55,169 nt of DNA from Nitrospira sp. UBA5698 (GCA_002420115.1 DIHK01000032.1:1-55169); one strand, 5' to 3'. Counted from the first letter of the stretch, positions 42,571 through 51,688 are shown. Notes: generated by a model from the sequence alone, not told the origin. A program made the numbers and translations.

Positions 42571-45237
42571 TCAGGCCACCCTCATCATGGACACGGTTGC
42601 CGTTCGGAGGGATGGCGCGTGAGTGATGGGATCAATGACGCAGTCAAATAATCGGACGGCAGCTTGGCCGAAGTGATCCGGGAACCAGGCCGTTCCCTGT
42701 GGGACTCGCTCCACAAGCGTCACTTCGGTGGTCATTTCTCCGGATGTACTGGAGAGACGAACGCGGTCGCCGTCCACCAAGGCAAAGCGGGCTGCATCAA
42801 CCGGATTGATTCGAAGTCGTCCTCTGTCTTCTACTTGTAACAAGCCCTTGGAGCGGGTCGAAAACTTTCCCGAGTGAAACAGGCTCTGGACGAGGTCGAG
42901 TCGCAACGTTCCATCCGGGCGGGATTTCGGTACCACGAGTTGATATCGTGCCGCAAGGTCACGCTGATAGCCATCGGTGAGATACCGTTCCATCGTCGCG
43001 CGATCGATTTTCGGAGGCAGCGGGGTGGGCCCAAGAGATCCGTAGCCAGGAAGAAGGCTTCGAATTTCCTTGAGGATCTCTTTGCTCTCGGCGTATTCCA
43101 TCGGTGAGCCCAATAAAATGGAGAGAGCTGAAAAGATTTCCCAGTCCGGCCGGCTTTCTCCAGGAGGGTCAATTGAGGGACGAACGGCTTGGACATGTCC
43201 CTCGGTATTCGTGAAGGTTCCGCTTTTCTCCAGAGATGACGCAGCCGGCAATACGACGTGAGCGAGCGCTGCGGTTTCAGTCAAAAAGAGTTCCTGACAG
43301 ACGAGCAGATCGAGTTTGTGCAAGGCTTCCTCAGGGCGCAGTGATGCCGGCAGGCTCCCAACCGGATTTTCTCCGACGATGAGCATCCCTTTGAGCGATC
43401 CCGCTTTGGCACGATCCAGCATGTCGACGAGGGACACTCCGACATCGGAGGATACGTCCGCATTCCACTGCTTCATGATCCGATCATGGTCGCTGCGGTT
43501 GGTCACGGAGCAAGCGCCCGGAAGAAATTCCGCCACGGCACCCATCTCCACAGCCCCTTGGTCGTTATTCTCTTCCGCAAGCGGAGCGAAGCCGCAACCT
43601 GGTTGATCCAGCTTGCCGGTCAGCAGCAGCAGATCGAGGAGAGTCAAGGATCCGCGATATCCGCATTCACTTCGTAAGAGCAGTTGTCCGGCGAGCACGA
43701 CCACCCGCCGTCCAGCCGCGACAGCCTTGGCAGCCTGTTTGAACGCCTCAGGGTCTATTCCCGTCGTCGACCGGAGATCCTGCCAGGAGATTGCCTGCAC
43801 TGCGCTCGTGACCGCGCCGACGTAGGCGGGGTACTGTTGTGTCAGGTTCGGTTGTATCAGACTCTGTTCGACGATGGCCTTCAGCAAGCCCAGGACGGTG
43901 GTGGGGATGTCGCTCGGCAGAGTACGGAAATGATGGTGCGAGAGGGTTGCAATGTTGCTGATCGTTCCAATCACCGGCTCCAGGGGCTCAATCGTGATTA
44001 ACGTCGCCCGACGCTTTTTGACCGCTTCTTTCACCTTGAGGCCGGTGACCGGGTTGGTTTCGGTAATATTTGTCCCGACGAGAAGCAACACGTCGGCATC
44101 CAGGATGTCTTCGAACGTCACGGTCCAGCGATGAGTACCTTGGACGAGTTGCATGGCGTGGACGCCGTTGACGTGTCCATAGCGGGCGCTGCTGTCGATG
44201 TGGTTGGTGCCGACGGCAACGCGGAGAAGTTTTTGGAAGAGGTACAGCTCTTCATTCGTACAGCGGCCTGAGATCAATCCCCCGAAGCTCGATCCTCCGT
44301 GCGTGGTCTTGATCGTGCTGATGCGATCGGCGACATATTCCAAGGCCTCTTCCCATGTGGTCTGGACCAGTGCGCCGTTCCGGCGAATGAGCGGGTGAGT
44401 CAGGCGTTCCGAATGGCTCGACGCATGGAATCCAAAAAAACCACGAGCACAAAGGTCTCCGTTGTTACGCCCCGCTCCATGGGCTGAGTTGACCTCGATC
44501 AACTCCTTTCCCTTCGTATGCACGGTCATTTGGCATCCGTCTCCGCAGTACCCGCAGATGGTGTCGGCTCGCTTCAGCATCCAGGGCCGGTATTCATACA
44601 TGGACAGCCGGCTGGTAATGGCCCCGACCGGGCAGATCTGCACGCAGCCTCCGCAGAACTCGCAGTTCAACGGGTGTGGGCCGAAGTGTTTGATTTCCGT
44701 CATGGTGCCGCGACCGGCCGGTGCCAATGCCTTGACGTCCATCACTTCATCGCAGTAGCGGACGCAGCGGAGACATTGCACGCAGCGATTCATCTGGGTC
44801 TCGATCAGCGGACTGAAATACTCCTTGGGAAACACGCGCTTGGTTTCAATGAACCGGCTGGTGGCCGTGTACTGATGGGAAAAATCTTGAAGGTCGCACT
44901 TCCCGCCTTGATCGCAGACAGGGCAATCGAGCGGATGATTGGCGAGGATAAACTCGAGCACTGATCGATGGGCATCGTTGACCACGCTCGTGGCGGTGCG
45001 CACGCTCATGCCCTCGTCGACCGGGGTACTGCAGGCAGTTTGGAGTTTCGGCATCTTTTCGACTTCGACCAGGCACATGCGGCAGTTGGCGTCCGGCTTG
45101 AGCTTCGGGTGGTAGCAGAAATGCGGAATCATGACGCCGACACGCCGGGCGGCTTCGATCACCAAGGTGCCTTTCGGAACCTTGACGGTCATTCCATCGA
45201 TCGTCATGCGAACCATTGGGGCTGTCGTATCAGGCAT
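42571..45237 (-). CDS. nuoG: NADH-quinone oxidoreductase subunit G
   Basis: This is the 888-residue electron-transfer subunit. The N-terminal ferredoxin domain binds a 2Fe-2S cluster (CRMCLVEVE and flanking cysteines, about 40-75). The His-Cys motif (HPLDCPVCDQGGKC) and two 4Fe-4S pairs (CVQCLRCVRYC, CEFCGGCVQIC) follow. A molybdopterin-oxidoreductase-like domain makes up the rest. Its CGYCGDGC motif with a downstream Cys in GDLCARGFFG retains the ligands for the extra N7 cluster found in E. coli and Thermus. The C-terminus has the usual dinucleotide-binding-like barrel. Confidence 0.97.
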   Translation of the reverse strand: MPDTTAPMVRMTIDGMTVKVPKGTLVIEAARRVGVMIPHFCYHPKLKPDANCRMCLVEVEKMPKLQTACSTPVDEGMSVRTATSVVNDAHRSVLEFILANHPLDCPVCDQGGKCDLQDFSHQYTATSRFIETKRVFPKEYFSPLIETQMNRCVQCLRCVRYCDEVMDVKALAPAGRGTMTEIKHFGPHPLNCEFCGGCVQICPVGAITSRLSMYEYRPWMLKRADTICGYCGDGCQMTVHTKGKELIEVNSAHGAGRNNGDLCARGFFGFHASSHSERLTHPLIRRNGALVQTTWEEALEYVADRISTIKTTHGGSSFGGLISGRCTNEELYLFQKLLRVAVGTNHIDSSARYGHVNGVHAMQLVQGTHRWTVTFEDILDADVLLLVGTNITETNPVTGLKVKEAVKKRRATLITIEPLEPVIGTISNIATLSHHHFRTLPSDIPTTVLGLLKAIVEQSLIQPNLTQQYPAYVGAVTSAVQAISWQDLRSTTGIDPEAFKQAAKAVAAGRRVVVLAGQLLLRSECGYRGSLTLLDLLLLTGKLDQPGCGFAPLAEENNDQGAVEMGAVAEFLPGACSVTNRSDHDRIMKQWNADVSSDVGVSLVDMLDRAKAGSLKGMLIVGENPVGSLPASLRPEEALHKLDLLVCQELFLTETAALAHVVLPAASSLEKSGTFTNTEGHVQAVRPSIDPPGESRPDWEIFSALSILLGSPMEYAESKEILKEIRSLLPGYGSLGPTPLPPKIDRATMERYLTDGYQRDLAARYQLVVPKSRPDGTLRLDLVQSLFHSGKFSTRSKGLLQVEDRGRLRINPVDAARFALVDGDRVRLSSTSGEMTTEVTLVERVPQGTAWFPDHFGQAAVRLFDCVIDPITHAPSLRTATVSMMRVA

Positions 45238-45251
45238 AGTCGAACTTTGTT

Positions 45252-45331
45252 ATCTGTTGATCTGTCAATCTGTTGACCTGAGGATTTGAGGGATGTCTTC
45301 GACTCAACAGATCATGAGATTGACAGATTCC
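45252..45331. repeat. CTGTTGA-type inverted repeat in the nuoF-nuoG gap
   Basis: The arms are 45252-45280 and 45303-45331. Left units TCTGTTGATCTGTCAATCTG face right units CTCAACAGATC and GATTGACAGAT. This is a third sequence family with the same design: short near-tandem units mirrored across a gap. Confidence 0.6.
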
Positions 45332-45333
45332 CA

Positions 45334-46638
45334 TCAAGGTTTACCTACCGGCTCAGGCCGGATCAAATTCGCGGCTTCTGCTTCGTGGATAAGGTCCACA
45401 TATTCCTGCCGCCAGTGCTTCAGCGTGCTCTGGATCGGAGCGACTTCTGCATCCCCAAACGCACAAACCGTTCGGCCTGCGATGTTCTTGCATAGATCCA
45501 ACAAGGTTTCAAGATCTTGCATCCGACCGCGTTTCGCCAAAATCCTGCGCAATGTTTGTACCAGCCACGAGCTGCCCTCCCGACAGGGACTGCACTTCCC
45601 GCAAGACTCGTGGTAGAAGAATTCCATCAACCGGAGCGCCGCCCAGACCATGCTGGTCCCTTCTTCCATGACGGTGACGCCGCCGGATCCGAGCATCGAT
45701 CCTGCCGTGGCTACGTGTTCAAAATCCAGCTTCACGTCGAGATGCGCCGGCGTCAGAAAGGGGGCCGAGGCTCCGCCGGGAATGATGGCTTTCAGGGGTT
45801 TATCGGATCGCATCCCGCCGGCATGTTCGTAGACCAACTCGCGGATCGTGATCCCCATCGGCACTTCATAATTACCCGGTCGTTTGACATGTCCGCTCAC
45901 ACAGAACACCCTGGTCCCGGTGCTTTTCGGGGGGGACCCGATCGCCGCAAACCATTCGGGGCCGCGGTTCAGGATGTGGGGAAGGTTGGCCAGCGTCTCG
46001 ACGTTATTCACGACCGTCGGTTTGTTGTAGAGCCCGTGCGTGGCAGGAAACGGCGGTTTAATGCGTGGGAGTCCGCGTTTACCTTCGAGTGATTCCAAGA
46101 GAGCCGTTTCTTCACCGCAGATATACGCGCCTGCTCCACGATGCACCCACACGTCTGCGTGAATACCGGTGCCGAGAATATTCTTTCCGATGTATCCCGC
46201 AGCTCGGGCTTCATTGATGGCCTGCTCCAAAATCCTAGAGCCCAGGACCATTTCTCCGCGGATATAGATGTAAGCCGTTTCTGCGCCAATGGCATAGCAG
46301 GCCAACAGGATGCCTTCCAAGACTTGGTGAGGATCGCGCTCCATCAGCTGTCGGTCCTTGAACGTGCCGGGCTCGCTCTCGTCGGCGTTACAACAGAGGT
46401 ATCGGGGACCTTGGTAATCTTTGGGGAGGAAGCCCCACTTCACCCCGGTCGGGAAGCCGGCGCCACCGCGTCCGCGGAGGCCTGATTTTCGTACCATCGT
46501 GGTCACATCTGCCGGCGCGATTTTCCCAAACGTGTTGCGAACAGCCTGATAGCCTCCCGTCTTCTCATAGTCCTGCAGCGACCCGGTATAGCCGGGTTGC
46601 ATCATGTTTTTCAGTAAGATCAGTTCGTGTTTCGGCAT
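45334..46638 (-). CDS. nuoF: NADH-quinone oxidoreductase subunit F
   Basis: This 434-residue subunit oxidises NADH. RGRGGAGFPTGVKW is the NADH-binding glycine-rich loop, CNADESEPGTFKDR contributes to the FMN site, and ESCGKCSPCREG with a later Cys binds the N3 4Fe-4S cluster. The length is normal. Its C-terminal end approaches the repeat in the nuoG side gap. Confidence 0.97.
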   Translation of the reverse strand: MPKHELILLKNMMQPGYTGSLQDYEKTGGYQAVRNTFGKIAPADVTTMVRKSGLRGRGGAGFPTGVKWGFLPKDYQGPRYLCCNADESEPGTFKDRQLMERDPHQVLEGILLACYAIGAETAYIYIRGEMVLGSRILEQAINEARAAGYIGKNILGTGIHADVWVHRGAGAYICGEETALLESLEGKRGLPRIKPPFPATHGLYNKPTVVNNVETLANLPHILNRGPEWFAAIGSPPKSTGTRVFCVSGHVKRPGNYEVPMGITIRELVYEHAGGMRSDKPLKAIIPGGASAPFLTPAHLDVKLDFEHVATAGSMLGSGGVTVMEEGTSMVWAALRLMEFFYHESCGKCSPCREGSSWLVQTLRRILAKRGRMQDLETLLDLCKNIAGRTVCAFGDAEVAPIQSTLKHWRQEYVDLIHEAEAANLIRPEPVGKP

Positions 46639-46646
46639 CTTAATCT

Positions 46647-46732
46647 CGTGAAGCGTCTCTCGTGAAACGTGAAGCGTCAGACAACCCGACGTTCTTTCTT
46701 GCGAACGACGAAATACGCATCACGCTTCACGC
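46647..46732. repeat. CGTGAA-type inverted repeat in the nuoE-nuoF gap
   Basis: The arms are 46647-46679 and 46700-46732. The units are CGTGAAGCG/CGCTTCACG. The right arm runs into nuoE: the last codons and TGA stop of nuoE are part of the repeat unit (CGTGAAGCGTGA on the coding strand). A 16-base block (TTTCTTGCGAACGACG) is shared exactly with the nuoK-nuoL element. Confidence 0.7.
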
Positions 46733-47265
46733 GCCCGCTCTGCGGGCGTCGGTTCCGGCCATAGAAAGGGCCCGCTCTTCAATGCGCTGGTTCCTGTCGA
46801 TCGTAAATCAGCCAGTATGCGGTCGAGTTTGTCCTCAGTGACCTGTTCATAGTAGTCCTCATTGATCTGCATCATGGGACCGGTCCCGCAGGCCGCCAAA
46901 CATTCCACCGCGCTGAGGGTAAACAGGCCGTCCGCTGTTGATTCACCCGGCGCAATCCCAAGCTTGGTCTTGATCCATCCGATCATCGTATCTGAACCGA
47001 CCAGTGCGCACATGAGCGACTTACAGACCTGAATGTGGAACTTGCCCACCGGTTTCAGATTGAACATCGTATAAAACGTGACGGTTTCGTAGACTTGCGG
47101 CGGGGTTAGCCCGAGTAACCGTGCAATTTCTTGCATGACCGCTTCGCTCACGTAGCCCTGATCGCGCTGCGCGACATAGAGCAGCGGGATCAACGCAGAA
47201 CGCTTGACCGGATAGCGTGACAAAATCTCGCTAATTTCGTCCCTGTATTTTTCAGAAAACGTCAT
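46720..47265 (-). CDS. nuoE: NADH-quinone oxidoreductase subunit E
   Basis: The 181-residue thioredoxin-like subunit holds the N1a 2Fe-2S cluster. The four ligands are in VCKSLMC and ECLAACG, and GPMMQINEDYYEQVT is the usual follow-on strand. The C-terminal tail (about the last 20 residues, PEPTPAERAREA) is not conserved, and its final codons derive from a dispersed repeat. Confidence 0.96.
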   Translation of the reverse strand: MTFSEKYRDEISEILSRYPVKRSALIPLLYVAQRDQGYVSEAVMQEIARLLGLTPPQVYETVTFYTMFNLKPVGKFHIQVCKSLMCALVGSDTMIGWIKTKLGIAPGESTADGLFTLSAVECLAACGTGPMMQINEDYYEQVTEDKLDRILADLRSTGTSALKSGPFLWPEPTPAERAREA

Positions 47266-47276
47266 GTCGTCTCTCT

Positions 47277-47364
47277 AAGTCATGAGTCATTGGGCAATAG
47301 TCAATGGGGTCGCTGGAAGGCCGAAACGTTTCTGTATTGACGGATGACCAGTGACCATTGACGT
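47277..47364. repeat. TGAC-type inverted repeat in the nuoCD-nuoE gap
   Basis: The left part (47277-47310) has GTCATGAGTCATTGGGCAATAG. The right part (47336-47364) has GACGGATGACCAGTGACC in complementary orientation. It can form an imperfect stem. Confidence 0.6.
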
Positions 47365-47369
47365 TCTAT

Positions 47370-49121
47370 TTACCGATCACATTCCCCCATGACCACATCG
47401 TACGTGCCGAAAATCGTAATGATGTCGGAAATCAAATAGCCTCGCGCCATATGGTCGAACGCGCCCATGTGAATAAAGGACGGTGAACGAATCTTCAGAC
47501 GATAGGGGCGGGGACTTCCATCACTGATGATGAAGAAGCCGAGTTCCCCTTTGGGGGCTTCAGTCGGGCAATAGGTTTCGCCTTTCGGCGGTTTGAACCC
47601 CTGCGTAAAGATGATGAAATGGTGAATCAAGCTCTCCATATCCCGCATCACCAGTTGCTTCGGCGGCGGAATGTATTGCGGCATGTCAGCGATGATTGGG
47701 CCAGGCGGCATCTGGTCGAGACATTGGGCAATGATCCGTGCGCTCTGGCGCATCTCCTCGACGCGTATCCAATACCGGTCATACGTGTCGCCGTTTTTCC
47801 CGACCGGGACCTCCCAATCCACTTTGTGGTAGACCCCGTAGGGTTCAAGCTTGCGGACATCGTACGCCACGCCGGATCCTCGCAGAGACGGACCGGTCAT
47901 GCCGAAATTGATGGCGTCTTTCCCGGAGATCACCGCAATATGTTTGGTTCGTGCCAGCCAAATGCGGTTGCTGGCGAGGAGTGAATCGTATTCGTCGACC
48001 TTCTGCGGGAAGGTCTCCAAGAATGTCCTCAAGCGAGTCACCAGTTCCGGAGTGAAGTCACTATCGACCCCGCCGATCCGATAGTAATTCAGGGTCAGTC
48101 TGGCCCCGCAAAGTTGCTCGAACATATCGAGCAACGTTTCGCGCTCGCGAAACGTCCAGAAGAACACCGTCATCGCGCCGATATCCAAGGCTTGGGCGCC
48201 CAGCCAGAAGAGATGTCCGAGAATGCGCTGCATTTCCGCAACGATGGTGCGGATGTATTCCGCGCGCTCGGGGACCGTGATACCGAGGAGTTTCTCCACG
48301 GCTCGGACGTAGGCGTAGTTGTTCGCCATCGCACAGACATAATCCAGCCGATCGGTGTGAGGAATGATCTGCATGTACGCCAAGCCTTCAGCCAGCTTTT
48401 CTACTCCCCGATGGAGATAGCCGAGATCCGGCGTGGCCTTGACGATCCGTTCACCATCCAGCTCGAGGACGACCCGCACGACGCCATGCGTGCTGGGATG
48501 TTGCGGTCCCATGTTCAGCAAGAGTTCTTCCCGTCGATTGGACGGCGAGGCATTGGGGTTCGCTAGGAACACCTTCCGATCGGCTTCGGAGACCTCGCTG
48601 TCGACCTGTTCCATCGGCGGCTCATCAAGTCGTGGGATAAAGTCAAACTGACTGCGCCAGCCACGTCCCTCGGCGGGGAAATCTTTTCGCAAGGGATAGC
48701 CTTCGGTGTAGTCTTCGGGGAGGAGAATACGACGCAGATCCGGATGCCCGGCGAATCGGATCCCCATCATGTCGTACACTTCGCGCTCCAGAAAGTCTGC
48801 ACCACGCCAGATGCTCGTGATCGAATCAAGCGTTGGGTTCTCTTCCGTGAGTCTGGTCTTAAGGCGGATCCGTTTCCCGTGGGGAATTGAGAGTAACTGG
48901 TAGATGACCTCGAATCGCTGTTGGTCGGACGGATAGTCGGCTGAGCAGATATCTGTGATGTGGTCAAAGCAGGCCTCTGGTGCATCGTGAAGGAACCGCA
49001 TCACCTCCAAGATTCGGGGTGCGGCGACCTGCACGGTCGTTTCCGCGTGCGCAGTGTCGACGTCAGCCGAGAGCACGGCCTCAGGGAATTTGCTCAACAG
49101 CGTTTCGATGAGAGGTTGCAT
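47370..49121 (-). CDS. nuoCD: NADH-quinone oxidoreductase subunit C/D fusion
   Basis: This 583-residue fusion has NuoC (30-kDa subunit) at about 1-180, with the family signature EREVYDMMGIRFAGHPDLRR near 110-130. NuoD (49-kDa subunit) is at about 200-583, with GPQHPSTHGVVR, LGYLHRGVEKL, RIGGVDSDF and the C-terminal DVVMGECDR. NuoD forms the quinone pocket with NuoB. The LHRG arginine near cluster N2 is, I believe, the position methylated by NDUFAF7 in the mitochondrial counterpart. The likely methyltransferase is encoded at the head of this operon. Confidence 0.97.
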   Translation of the reverse strand: MQPLIETLLSKFPEAVLSADVDTAHAETTVQVAAPRILEVMRFLHDAPEACFDHITDICSADYPSDQQRFEVIYQLLSIPHGKRIRLKTRLTEENPTLDSITSIWRGADFLEREVYDMMGIRFAGHPDLRRILLPEDYTEGYPLRKDFPAEGRGWRSQFDFIPRLDEPPMEQVDSEVSEADRKVFLANPNASPSNRREELLLNMGPQHPSTHGVVRVVLELDGERIVKATPDLGYLHRGVEKLAEGLAYMQIIPHTDRLDYVCAMANNYAYVRAVEKLLGITVPERAEYIRTIVAEMQRILGHLFWLGAQALDIGAMTVFFWTFRERETLLDMFEQLCGARLTLNYYRIGGVDSDFTPELVTRLRTFLETFPQKVDEYDSLLASNRIWLARTKHIAVISGKDAINFGMTGPSLRGSGVAYDVRKLEPYGVYHKVDWEVPVGKNGDTYDRYWIRVEEMRQSARIIAQCLDQMPPGPIIADMPQYIPPPKQLVMRDMESLIHHFIIFTQGFKPPKGETYCPTEAPKGELGFFIISDGSPRPYRLKIRSPSFIHMGAFDHMARGYLISDIITIFGTYDVVMGECDR

Positions 49122-49132
49122 GGCGTTGATAC

Positions 49133-49213
49133 CTGGTCAATCATCACTCGTCCAAGACGAGCTGTGGATGGCATCCATCGCGAGAATGACCACTGACGAA
49201 TGACCGATGACTA
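49133..49213. repeat. TGAC-type repeat with nested hairpins in the nuoB-nuoCD gap
   Basis: The right arm, 49185-49213, is an exact 29-base inverted copy of 37822-37850. Inside the gap there is a perfect hairpin CTCGTC-caa-GACGAG (49147-49161), then GGATG-gc-CATCC. The nuoB stop codon is the last triplet of the repeat. Confidence 0.7.
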
Positions 49214-49690
49214 TTTCACAAACACTCTTTCCCGCTGAATCTTTTCCTGTAACTTCAAAAGTCCGTCCAGCAAGGCTTCCGGCCTCGGCGGGCATCCGGG
49301 CACATACACATCGACTGGTACGATCTGATCCACGCCCTGCACGACCGCATAGCTGTTGTAGTGATTGCCGGAAGTCGCACAGGAGCCCATGCAAATCACA
49401 TAGCGCGGCTCAGGCATTTGATCGTAGATCCGGCGAATCACCGGCGCCATCTTGCGCGAAACCGTTCCCGCGACGATCATGAGATCCGATTGTCTGGGGG
49501 ATGCCCGAAAGACGCCGGCCCCGAAGCGGTCCAAATCATAGCGAGAAGAAACGCTGGCGATCATCTCGATGGCACAACAGGCCAGCCCGAACGTCATGGG
49601 CCAGAGGGCGGACTTTCTTGCCCAATTGACGACTGCGTCCAGGTTGGTCGTGACAATGTTGGCGTCAAACTGGCGTTCAAGAAGACTCAT
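49211..49690 (-). CDS. nuoB: NADH-quinone oxidoreductase subunit B
   Basis: This 159-residue subunit carries cluster N2, the last electron carrier before quinone. The ligands are the adjacent cysteines in ACCAIEM and the single cysteines in GSCATSG and VPGCPPRPEAL. Its stop codon coincides with the edge of a dispersed repeat. Confidence 0.97.
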   Translation of the reverse strand: MSLLERQFDANIVTTNLDAVVNWARKSALWPMTFGLACCAIEMIASVSSRYDLDRFGAGVFRASPRQSDLMIVAGTVSRKMAPVIRRIYDQMPEPRYVICMGSCATSGNHYNSYAVVQGVDQIVPVDVYVPGCPPRPEALLDGLLKLQEKIQRERVFVK

Positions 49691-49694
49691 AATA

Positions 49695-49777
49695 CGTCTT
49701 TCGTCGTTCGTGAAGCGTTATTCGTTGAAGGCGAAATGCGCAACGTTTGCGCTTCACGCTTCACGAGATACGAACAA
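49695..49777. repeat. CGTGAA-type inverted repeat in the nuoA-nuoB gap
   Basis: The left arm (49695-49727) contains TTCGTCGTTCGTGAAGCG. The right arm (49748-49777) contains CGCTTCACGCTTCACGA. Blocks of 15-17 bases are identical to the nuoK-nuoL element, and 16 bases to the repeat inside the HerA-like gene. Confidence 0.7.
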
Positions 49778-49787
49778 CGGCTCGATT

Positions 49788-50210
49788 TCAATCCCATTCC
49801 AACGCGCCCTTTTTCCAGGCGTACCAAAACCCCACGATCAAAATGGCGATGAAGACGATCATTTCCACTAATCCCACCAAGCCAAGTCTGGTAAAGGCGA
49901 CAGCCCAGGGAAACATGAAGACGATTTCAATATCGAAAATGACGAACAGCATCGCGATCACGTAATACCGAATTGGAAACTGCACCCGGGCGTCCTGAAA
50001 GAGTGGACTTCCGCTTTCGTACGGCGCCAGTTTGGCGCGGTAGGGTTGATTGGGGCGAAAAAACTTTCCGACATAGAGCGCCAATGTCCCAAGGACGATC
50101 CCGATGGCAATGAACAGGAGAATGGGTAAATAGTTTTCAGGAACGGGAGCGATGACAGCATCCTGAAGCGTAACAGGTGCACCGCCGCTGAATATTGGAG
50201 AGGTCGTCAT
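49788..50210 (-). CDS. nuoA: NADH-quinone oxidoreductase subunit A
   Basis: This 140-residue membrane subunit has three helices. The conserved loop YESGSPLFQDARVQFPIRYYVIAMLF is present; the usual Cys in that loop (YECG in many species) is Ser here. AGGGA precedes the ATG by 7 bases and lies at the end of the methyltransferase gene, which is only 10 bp away. Confidence 0.96.
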   Translation of the reverse strand: MTTSPIFSGGAPVTLQDAVIAPVPENYLPILLFIAIGIVLGTLALYVGKFFRPNQPYRAKLAPYESGSPLFQDARVQFPIRYYVIAMLFVIFDIEIVFMFPWAVAFTRLGLVGLVEMIVFIAILIVGFWYAWKKGALEWD

Positions 50211-50220
50211 GCTTCAGTCC

Positions 50221-51396
50221 CTACGCCGCCGACTGTGTGGTGAGTGCCGAACGGAAGAACGGTTGATACTGTAATCCATCAAGTTTCGGATTCGGCACGG
50301 CTTTATGCTGAATGAGGACTTTAAATGTGGTACCCATCCCGTTTGGTTTCAGTAACTGAATCGCTGCCGTGAGCTCCGGGCTGTCCTGGTTCAGCCCGGC
50401 GAGCATCTGCTCAATCCCGAGCCCCATGAGAAAACTCATCTGGTTGGTGAAGCCGGTCGTCTGGAGACCCTGTTCTTCACCGGCAGTCGCCAAACTCGAA
50501 AAATCCACATGGGCGGTCATGTCCTGCTCGCCCACGTGCAGGAACGGATTCTCATGAGCTGCGTGGTGGCGGTAACAGAGGAATGTTCCGCGTTTTCGGT
50601 CGAGGGAGTATAGGTCCTGTGCGGTGTGGCCGTAATCGATGGTGAGCACAAAACCACGAGCCAGACGGTGGGCCACCTGAGACATCCAATCGATGGCCTG
50701 GAGATTCACCTCCGTGCGGTATCCTTCCACCCAATCCGAACCGATGTGGCGAAGATGAGCTGCGAGCCGATCCGATGACAGCGGCTTGAAACACTCAACG
50801 AATCGCCCGTCCCGATAGTCCACCCAGAGTTCTTCAAGGCCATGTGCCGTCAGCTGAATGCGGTGAACCGGAAATGAGTCTACGAGTTCATTGCTGAGAC
50901 ACAGCCCGGTTAGGCTGTGCGGAGGAATGTCGGCAAGATCGTCCACCCAGGTGATGAGATCAGGTCGTTGAAGCCAGGGGGCCAGATGGATACGTTGTGC
51001 CTCGCGCATGGCGGGGCTTCGTTCAATCAAAGTATAGTGGAGGCGGTGGAATAATGAAGGATAGTCGCGCTGACACGTCGACAAGATCTGTCGTGCCAAT
51101 AGCCCCTTGCCTGGGCCCATCTCCACAAGAGTGAAGGAGGTCGGTTGCCCGAGCAGTCGGTCCATTTGCTCGGCTTGTTTGGCCAGCGCGTGCCCAAGAA
51201 TCGGATGGACGTCCGAGCTTGTGTAGAAATCTCCCTTCCAACCGATGCGTTCATCCGCCGATTCCGATGAGCGCATGTAGTAGCCGAACTGTGGATGGTA
51301 CAAAGCTAACTCCATGAATCGCGCAAACGGAATTGGACCGAGGGCAATCACCTCCGAGGCAATGGCAGCAACGAGTTCTGGATGGCCAACGCTCAC
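50221..51396 (-). CDS. MidA/NDUFAF7-type SAM-dependent methyltransferase, likely complex I assembly factor
   Basis: This 391-residue protein belongs to the MidA/NDUFAF7 family (formerly DUF185). Family marks are FARFMELALYHPQFGYY with GDFYTSSDVHP near the N-terminus, the SAM-binding VEMGPGKGLLARQIL, the SNELVDSFPVHR motif and VLTIDYGH. In mitochondria NDUFAF7 dimethylates an arginine of the NuoD homologue NDUFS2, which is needed for complex I assembly. Being the first gene of the nuo operon, 10 bp before nuoA, supports the same role here. The start is GTG 51396, with GGGAG 6 bases upstream. Confidence 0.9.
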   Translation of the reverse strand: MSVGHPELVAAIASEVIALGPIPFARFMELALYHPQFGYYMRSSESADERIGWKGDFYTSSDVHPILGHALAKQAEQMDRLLGQPTSFTLVEMGPGKGLLARQILSTCQRDYPSLFHRLHYTLIERSPAMREAQRIHLAPWLQRPDLITWVDDLADIPPHSLTGLCLSNELVDSFPVHRIQLTAHGLEELWVDYRDGRFVECFKPLSSDRLAAHLRHIGSDWVEGYRTEVNLQAIDWMSQVAHRLARGFVLTIDYGHTAQDLYSLDRKRGTFLCYRHHAAHENPFLHVGEQDMTAHVDFSSLATAGEEQGLQTTGFTNQMSFLMGLGIEQMLAGLNQDSPELTAAIQLLKPNGMGTTFKVLIQHKAVPNPKLDGLQYQPFFRSALTTQSAA

Positions 51397-51688
51397 AAAG
51401 AGCTCCCAAACAGTTTCTGTTACTCAGGGGAAAAGGACGCCCATAGAGCATGGGCCATATGTACCCATCTCCCGGTGTTGAAAGGGGGTTAGGGTAGCTT
51501 CTCGAACTGCGTTAAGTCAAGGTGAGATCAGGGAGAATTGCTGGTTGCCGGGCAAACAACCGAGTCATATTTGTATACAATCAGTACCCCTGGGCGCGCT
51601 CTTCGACTCGCGGTGTATCCAGCCTGAGTTCCCGGGGTTGTTCCAAGAGGTATGGAACGAAATCTGTGCGACGATTGCCACCTGTGTC
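51397..51688 (-). other. Gap between secA and the methyltransferase-nuo operon
   Basis: No gene is seen in these 292 bases. They should hold the promoter of the nuo operon and the end of the secA transcript. An AT-rich palindrome TTGTATACAA lies at 51571-51580, and TTGCC/GGCAA complementarity at about 51545-51555. I do not see a convincing -35/-10 pair or a T-run terminator. Confidence 0.4.

Noticed and set aside
37811..49777. nuo gap hairpins read as intrinsic terminators
   Set aside because: None has a T-run after the stem, and termination at each gap would prevent expression of downstream complex I subunits.
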